A stretch of DNA of 47,200 nucleotides from assembly GCA_910586225.1 (NCBI GenBank), contig CAJUIL010000031.1, positions 1-47,200 on the forward strand, read 5' to 3'. A program made the position numbers and the translations under genes. The notes beneath the pieces are model-generated. The model ran no database searches. It worked only from the letters and a program-made list of their open reading frames with translations, and was not told where the DNA came from. Shown here one piece after another: positions 43,935 through 47,200 of this stretch (position 1 is its first letter; each line of letters begins with the position of its first letter). This DNA comes from an uncultured Eubacterium sp. (lineage in GTDB: Bacteria > Bacillota > Clostridia > Lachnospirales > Lachnospiraceae).

Positions 43935-45965
43935 TCACAATTCCCGCAACAAACACACCCCTTTCTTCTCGATTTCCAGCTCCTCATGATCCTGATAAAT
44001 TCTTCCTGCCAGCAGATCCTCATAGCGCCCTTCCAGCACGACCGTCTTTTTCTCCGGCGTATGGTTCAGCAAAAACAAAAACCTCCCTCTTACATTTTCC
44101 CGTACAGCAGCCTCCACACCAAACGGCGTCTGCTGCAGCGGTTGTATCCCGGCCTGTAAAAATACCTGTTCTAAAAACGTCTGATAAAACGCTTCATTTG
44201 CGTGCGTCCCGACATAATAAGCCTTGCCTTTTCCATACTGGTTCACCGTAAGCGCCGGCATACCTGCATAAAAATCCTCTTCATACACCCCAAGCGCCTC
44301 CGCGCCTTCTAAATGCATCAGATCACACAGGATATCCGCTGGATATCGCCGCCCGCAATAGGAAAATGCATTATGCTCCCCCTGCGGCAGCGCATCGTTT
44401 TCCTCTACCCAAATACCAAGCAGCTCCCGCAGCCTGCCTGGGTATCCGCCGACATCCACAAGGTCATGCTCATCTACAATACCGCTGAAATAAGACGTTA
44501 TGAAAGTCCCGCCCTGTCTGACATAATCCGTCAGCTTTTCCTCATAGCCGCGCTTTACCATATACAACAGCGGCGCAAGCACTACCTTGTACGGCAAAAG
44601 CTCATCCTCTGTACTGATAATGTCCACTGGGACATTCAGAGCAAACGCTGCCTGGTAAAAATCCTGTACCGCATCCAAATATTTCATCAGGATACTCGGC
44701 CCCGCTGAATACTCCACCGCCCACCAGTTGTCCCAATCAAATACAATGGCCGCCTGCGCCGGTGTCCTGCCATCCAAAAACAGCCCTCCGGCTTTTTCCA
44801 GCTCTTCGCCAAGCTGCGTCACCTCTCGAAACACTCTTGTATCCGCTCTTCCCGCATGGTCAACGACCGCTCCATGATATTTTTCACACGCTCCGATGCT
44901 CCTGCGTATTTGGAAAAACTGTATCGCATCCGCACCATGCGCTACCGCCTGCCAGCTTAACAGCCGCATCTCTCCCGGCCGCTTCAGACGGTTATACGGC
45001 AGCCAGTTCGTAACGCTCGGCGTCTGCTCCATCAGCACAAACGGCTTCTGCCCGTCCAGCCCGCGCATCAGATCGTGACAAAATGCCGTCTGAGACGGAC
45101 GGTCAGACGGCGCCGGATAATTATCCCACGACACAAAGTCCATTGACCTCGCCCATTTCTGATAGTCCAGCCCCTTGTAAGCAGCCATCAGATTTGTCGT
45201 AACCGGAATGTCCGGCATAAACTTCTTGACCGCATCATATTCCAGCTGAAAGCACTCCAGCATACTATCGGAAAGAAACCGTCTATAATCCAGCGAAATC
45301 CCCTGGAACATTGTCCGTTCCACTCCTGTAGCGTCATCCACAAAATGCTCGCTCAAATAATTCGGCAGCACAATATCGTCCCAATCATAAAAAGTATGTC
45401 CCCAAAACGCCGTATAAAAGCTCCTGTTTACCTCCTCCAGCGTTCCATATTTCTTTTTCAGCCATTCCCGAAACGCCTTCTCGCAGTTTTCACAGTAACA
45501 CTCCCCTCCGTATTCATTCGAAATATGCCACGCCGCAAGATTGTCAAATTTCTGATATCTCTCCGCCAGCTTTGCGGCAAGCCTTGGCGCATACGTCCGG
45601 TAAGCCGGGCTGTTTGGACACGAATTATGCCGCCCTCCAAACTTACGCTTCATGCCGTTTTTTTCTGTCCGCAAAATATCCGGATGCTTCCTAGCCATCC
45701 AGGCCGGATGTGCTCCTGTAGAGGTCGCAAGGCATACCTTCAGCCCATTCGCCCGCACCAGCTCCATCACAGCATCCAGCTTCGTAAAATCATACGTATC
45801 CTCGTCCGGCTGCAGCGCCGCCCAGCTGAATACATTCAGCGTCACGATATGGATATGCGCCTGCGCCATCAGCCTCATATCCTCTTCCCATACCTCCTGC
45901 GGCCACTGATCCGGATTATAATCCCCTCCATACAGCATATTGGTTTCTCTATAGTAACAGCTCAT
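43935..45965 (-). CDS. Beta-galactosidase, GH42 family
   Basis: A 676-residue cytoplasmic glycoside hydrolase. It has the GH42 TIM barrel (YGGDYNPDQWPQEVWEEDMR, NVFSWAALQP), the acid/base Glu in AAWHISNEYGGECYCENCEK, where the Cys cluster is the usual GH42 zinc site, and the nucleophile Glu in PFVLMEQTPS. The trimerisation and C-terminal beta domains follow. It releases galactose from beta-galactosides. The ATG at 45965 follows GGAG. It is downstream of the epimerase gene, which would process the released sugar; a hairpin lies between them. Confidence 0.94.
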   Translation of the reverse strand: MSCYYRETNMLYGGDYNPDQWPQEVWEEDMRLMAQAHIHIVTLNVFSWAALQPDEDTYDFTKLDAVMELVRANGLKVCLATSTGAHPAWMARKHPDILRTEKNGMKRKFGGRHNSCPNSPAYRTYAPRLAAKLAERYQKFDNLAAWHISNEYGGECYCENCEKAFREWLKKKYGTLEEVNRSFYTAFWGHTFYDWDDIVLPNYLSEHFVDDATGVERTMFQGISLDYRRFLSDSMLECFQLEYDAVKKFMPDIPVTTNLMAAYKGLDYQKWARSMDFVSWDNYPAPSDRPSQTAFCHDLMRGLDGQKPFVLMEQTPSVTNWLPYNRLKRPGEMRLLSWQAVAHGADAIQFFQIRRSIGACEKYHGAVVDHAGRADTRVFREVTQLGEELEKAGGLFLDGRTPAQAAIVFDWDNWWAVEYSAGPSILMKYLDAVQDFYQAAFALNVPVDIISTEDELLPYKVVLAPLLYMVKRGYEEKLTDYVRQGGTFITSYFSGIVDEHDLVDVGGYPGRLRELLGIWVEENDALPQGEHNAFSYCGRRYPADILCDLMHLEGAEALGVYEEDFYAGMPALTVNQYGKGKAYYVGTHANEAFYQTFLEQVFLQAGIQPLQQTPFGVEAAVRENVRGRFLFLLNHTPEKKTVVLEGRYEDLLAGRIYQDHEELEIEKKGVCLLREL

Positions 45966-46001
45966 CTATTTTCTCCTTTCGCCCCAATTTGGACACAAAA
46001 C

Positions 46002-46027
46002 AAGCAGTCTGCCGCCACAAACTGCTT
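46002..46027 (-). terminator. Hairpin between the epimerase and GH42 genes
   Basis: AAGCAGT (46002-46008) pairs with ACTGCTT (46021-46027). On the minus strand GTTTTGTG follows, a weak U-run. It may lower GH42 expression relative to the epimerase. Confidence 0.45.
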
Positions 46028-46037
46028 ATTTCTTTTA

Positions 46038-46913
46038 TTAGCCAACTGTAATTTGATATTGTGCAGCAAAGCTTTCACCTGCCGCCAGCTGTTGCCCCCA
46101 CTTGCGCTCCTGCCAAGAGCCCGCAAAATCCCCTGCGTCGCATCTCCCATACCAAGGCTCAATACATACAAACGGCGCTTTCTTTCCAGGCGGCGACCAA
46201 ACGCCGAACAGCGGCGCATCAAAGCTGACCGTCACATAATGGCTCCCGTCCGGCTTAACAAGTGCAACCTGGTGTGCCTGATGCTCCTCGATCACAAGCG
46301 CGTCTTGGTCAAATAAATGCTCCGTTACCTGCAGGCAGCCATCTTTCAGCGGATATACCGCCTGAGACGCAGACATCAGTCCATTTTCGATCACACCGGA
46401 TATTACTTGGTCTTTTGCGTCAAACCAGATGCTATACGCTTCCTGATTCTCCCCCTTTACAAGCGGACAGCAAAACGCCGGATGTCCGCCGATAGAAAAA
46501 TACAGATCCGTATCCGCAGGATTGCTCACCTTCCATTTCACCAATACCGAATCTTCTTTTAATTCGTAGCCCAGCTCCAGCAAAAATGCATACGGGTATT
46601 TCTCCATTGTCTGTGCATCCGATTGCAACTGGAACCAGATTTCATGCTCGCTCTGGCTCTTGAGCTGAAATTCCATATCGCGTGCAAATCCATGCTGGCC
46701 CATCGGATAGCGTTTTCCATCCAGAAGAAAGCTGCCCTCTCGAAGCCCTCCCACAAGCGGAAACAGCACCGGAGAGGTCCTTTTCCAATATTCCGGATCA
46801 CCCTCCCACAAATATTCTGTGCCCGTATCCGTTCTTTTTAAAGATTTCAGCTCAGCTCCCATACTGTCTATCTGTATCGCAAGCTGTCCGTTGCTTATTT
46901 GATACATTGCCAT
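46038..46913 (-). CDS. Aldose 1-epimerase family protein (GalM-like)
   Basis: A 291-residue mutarotase-family protein: IDSMGAELKSLKRTDTGTEY, LWEGDPEYWKRTSPVLFPLV, MGQHGFARDMEF, GGHPAFCCPL and FVCIEPWYGRCD (the Glu in the conserved C-terminal segment). Members interconvert alpha and beta sugars. The start is one of three close ATGs (46916, 46913, 46907); 46913 has the best distance from GAGG. It is the first gene of an operon with GH42, from its own promoter. Confidence 0.9.
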   Translation of the reverse strand: MAMYQISNGQLAIQIDSMGAELKSLKRTDTGTEYLWEGDPEYWKRTSPVLFPLVGGLREGSFLLDGKRYPMGQHGFARDMEFQLKSQSEHEIWFQLQSDAQTMEKYPYAFLLELGYELKEDSVLVKWKVSNPADTDLYFSIGGHPAFCCPLVKGENQEAYSIWFDAKDQVISGVIENGLMSASQAVYPLKDGCLQVTEHLFDQDALVIEEHQAHQVALVKPDGSHYVTVSFDAPLFGVWSPPGKKAPFVCIEPWYGRCDAGDFAGSWQERKWGQQLAAGESFAAQYQITVG

Positions 46914-46978
46914 CATACACCTCATTTCTGTACAGCCAGCCTTTTTAGAAGCCGGCGGTACGTTCCATTTTTATATAA

Positions 46979-47007
46979 AGTATACAAAACACATAGGTCT
47001 ATGTCAA
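46979..47007 (-). promoter_or_regulatory. Promoter with palindromic operator for galM-like/GH42 operon
   Basis: Minus-strand TTGACA (47007-47002), a 17-base spacer and TATACT (46984-46979). A 14-bp palindrome ACATAG-GT-CTATGT (46991-47004) overlaps the -35 and spacer, a place suited for a repressor such as a LacI- or GntR-type sugar regulator. The regulator gene is not in the window. Confidence 0.75.
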
Positions 47008-47062
47008 CCTCCCGTGTGCAGATTTTACAAAATAGTAAACACAGTTTGTAACAGTTCAGGCA

Positions 47063-47088
47063 GGTCTTTGCATCCTGCTGCAAAGACC
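47063..47088. repeat. Perfect 10-bp hairpin in the right-end intergenic region
   Basis: GGTCTTTGCA and TGCAAAGACC with a 6-base loop. No U-run on either strand, so not a plain terminator. From 47008 to the end no gene is seen. Confidence 0.5.
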
Positions 47089-47146
47089 GTAACAACATGA
47101 TTCAGGAGTGTAAAAATCCCATCGCGGTTACCGCCATTTCATTTAA

Positions 47147-47164
47147 GAGTACTCTCGGAAACTC
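47147..47164 (-). repeat. 18-bp repeat, inverted copy of 35-52
   Basis: GAGTACTCTCGGAAACTC is the exact reverse complement of the sequence at 35-52. See that entry. Confidence 0.6.
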
Positions 47165-47200
47165 ACAGCCCTTGAAAACACTGTGGTTTCAAAGCGCTCC

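Noticed and set aside
45345..46316. 323-codon + strand ORF across the GH42 and epimerase genes
   Set aside because: Shadow frame spanning two real minus-strand genes and their gap.

Overview
The window looks like chromosome of a spore-forming, low-to-mid GC Bacillota, most likely a Clostridia/Lachnospiraceae member. The basis is gene content (veg, a SPOCS/LysM coat-type protein, long-form hpf, flavo-diiron FprA, a SEC-C-tagged methionine aminopeptidase, DUF4349 and DUF4422 proteins), strong AGGAGG ribosome sites, several TTG starts and TTGACA-17-TATAAT-like promoters. Species cannot be named from the sequence alone.

Left accessory part (1-7330). An AT-rich leader with a cluster of DnaA-box sequences precedes a tightly coupled pair: a Ser/Thr kinase fused to an SF1 helicase, and a winged-helix protein with a PLD-like but HKD-less C-terminus. 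The layout resembles type I Mokosh anti-phage systems. It is followed by a broken zinc-finger/HTH gene and a decayed IS3-family element. The low GC here suggests acquisition.

Minus-strand block (7330-25080). Proline genes proA and proB are separated by a GNAT acetyltransferase and a TetR regulator, with a strong promoter whose spacer is a perfect palindrome. A complete four-gene Wadjet (JetD-JetA-JetB-JetC, SMC-like plasmid defence, probably type III) follows, cut off from the upstream fprA by a strong terminator hairpin. Then come a small conserved-looking ORF, an ABC-ATPase remnant, a secreted transglutaminase-like protein and secA.

The most unusual region is 25351-26390, between secA and a PilZ gene. 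A consensus promoter on the + strand and a 16-bp-stem terminator bracket about 1 kb without normal genes. It holds nine copies of a short motif (GAAAG, G-rich run, CC, then ATG or GTG at a fixed 17-20 nt), each opening a minute ORF; five of the nine are exactly five codons long. I know of no described family like this.

The rest is mostly housekeeping: PilZ protein, chemotaxis receptor, SprT-like metallopeptidase, hpf, ddl-murF (4-nt overlap), plsC-like acyltransferase, lipoprotein, veg, SPOCS/LysM protein, NlpC/P60 hydrolase, map, DUF4422 glycosyltransferase and DUF4349 lipoprotein. A minus-strand three-gene module of two unknown proteins and a Cys-cluster PIN protein (41830-43861) is a second candidate new system. 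A GH42 beta-galactosidase and aldose-epimerase operon with a palindromic operator-like site ends the window.
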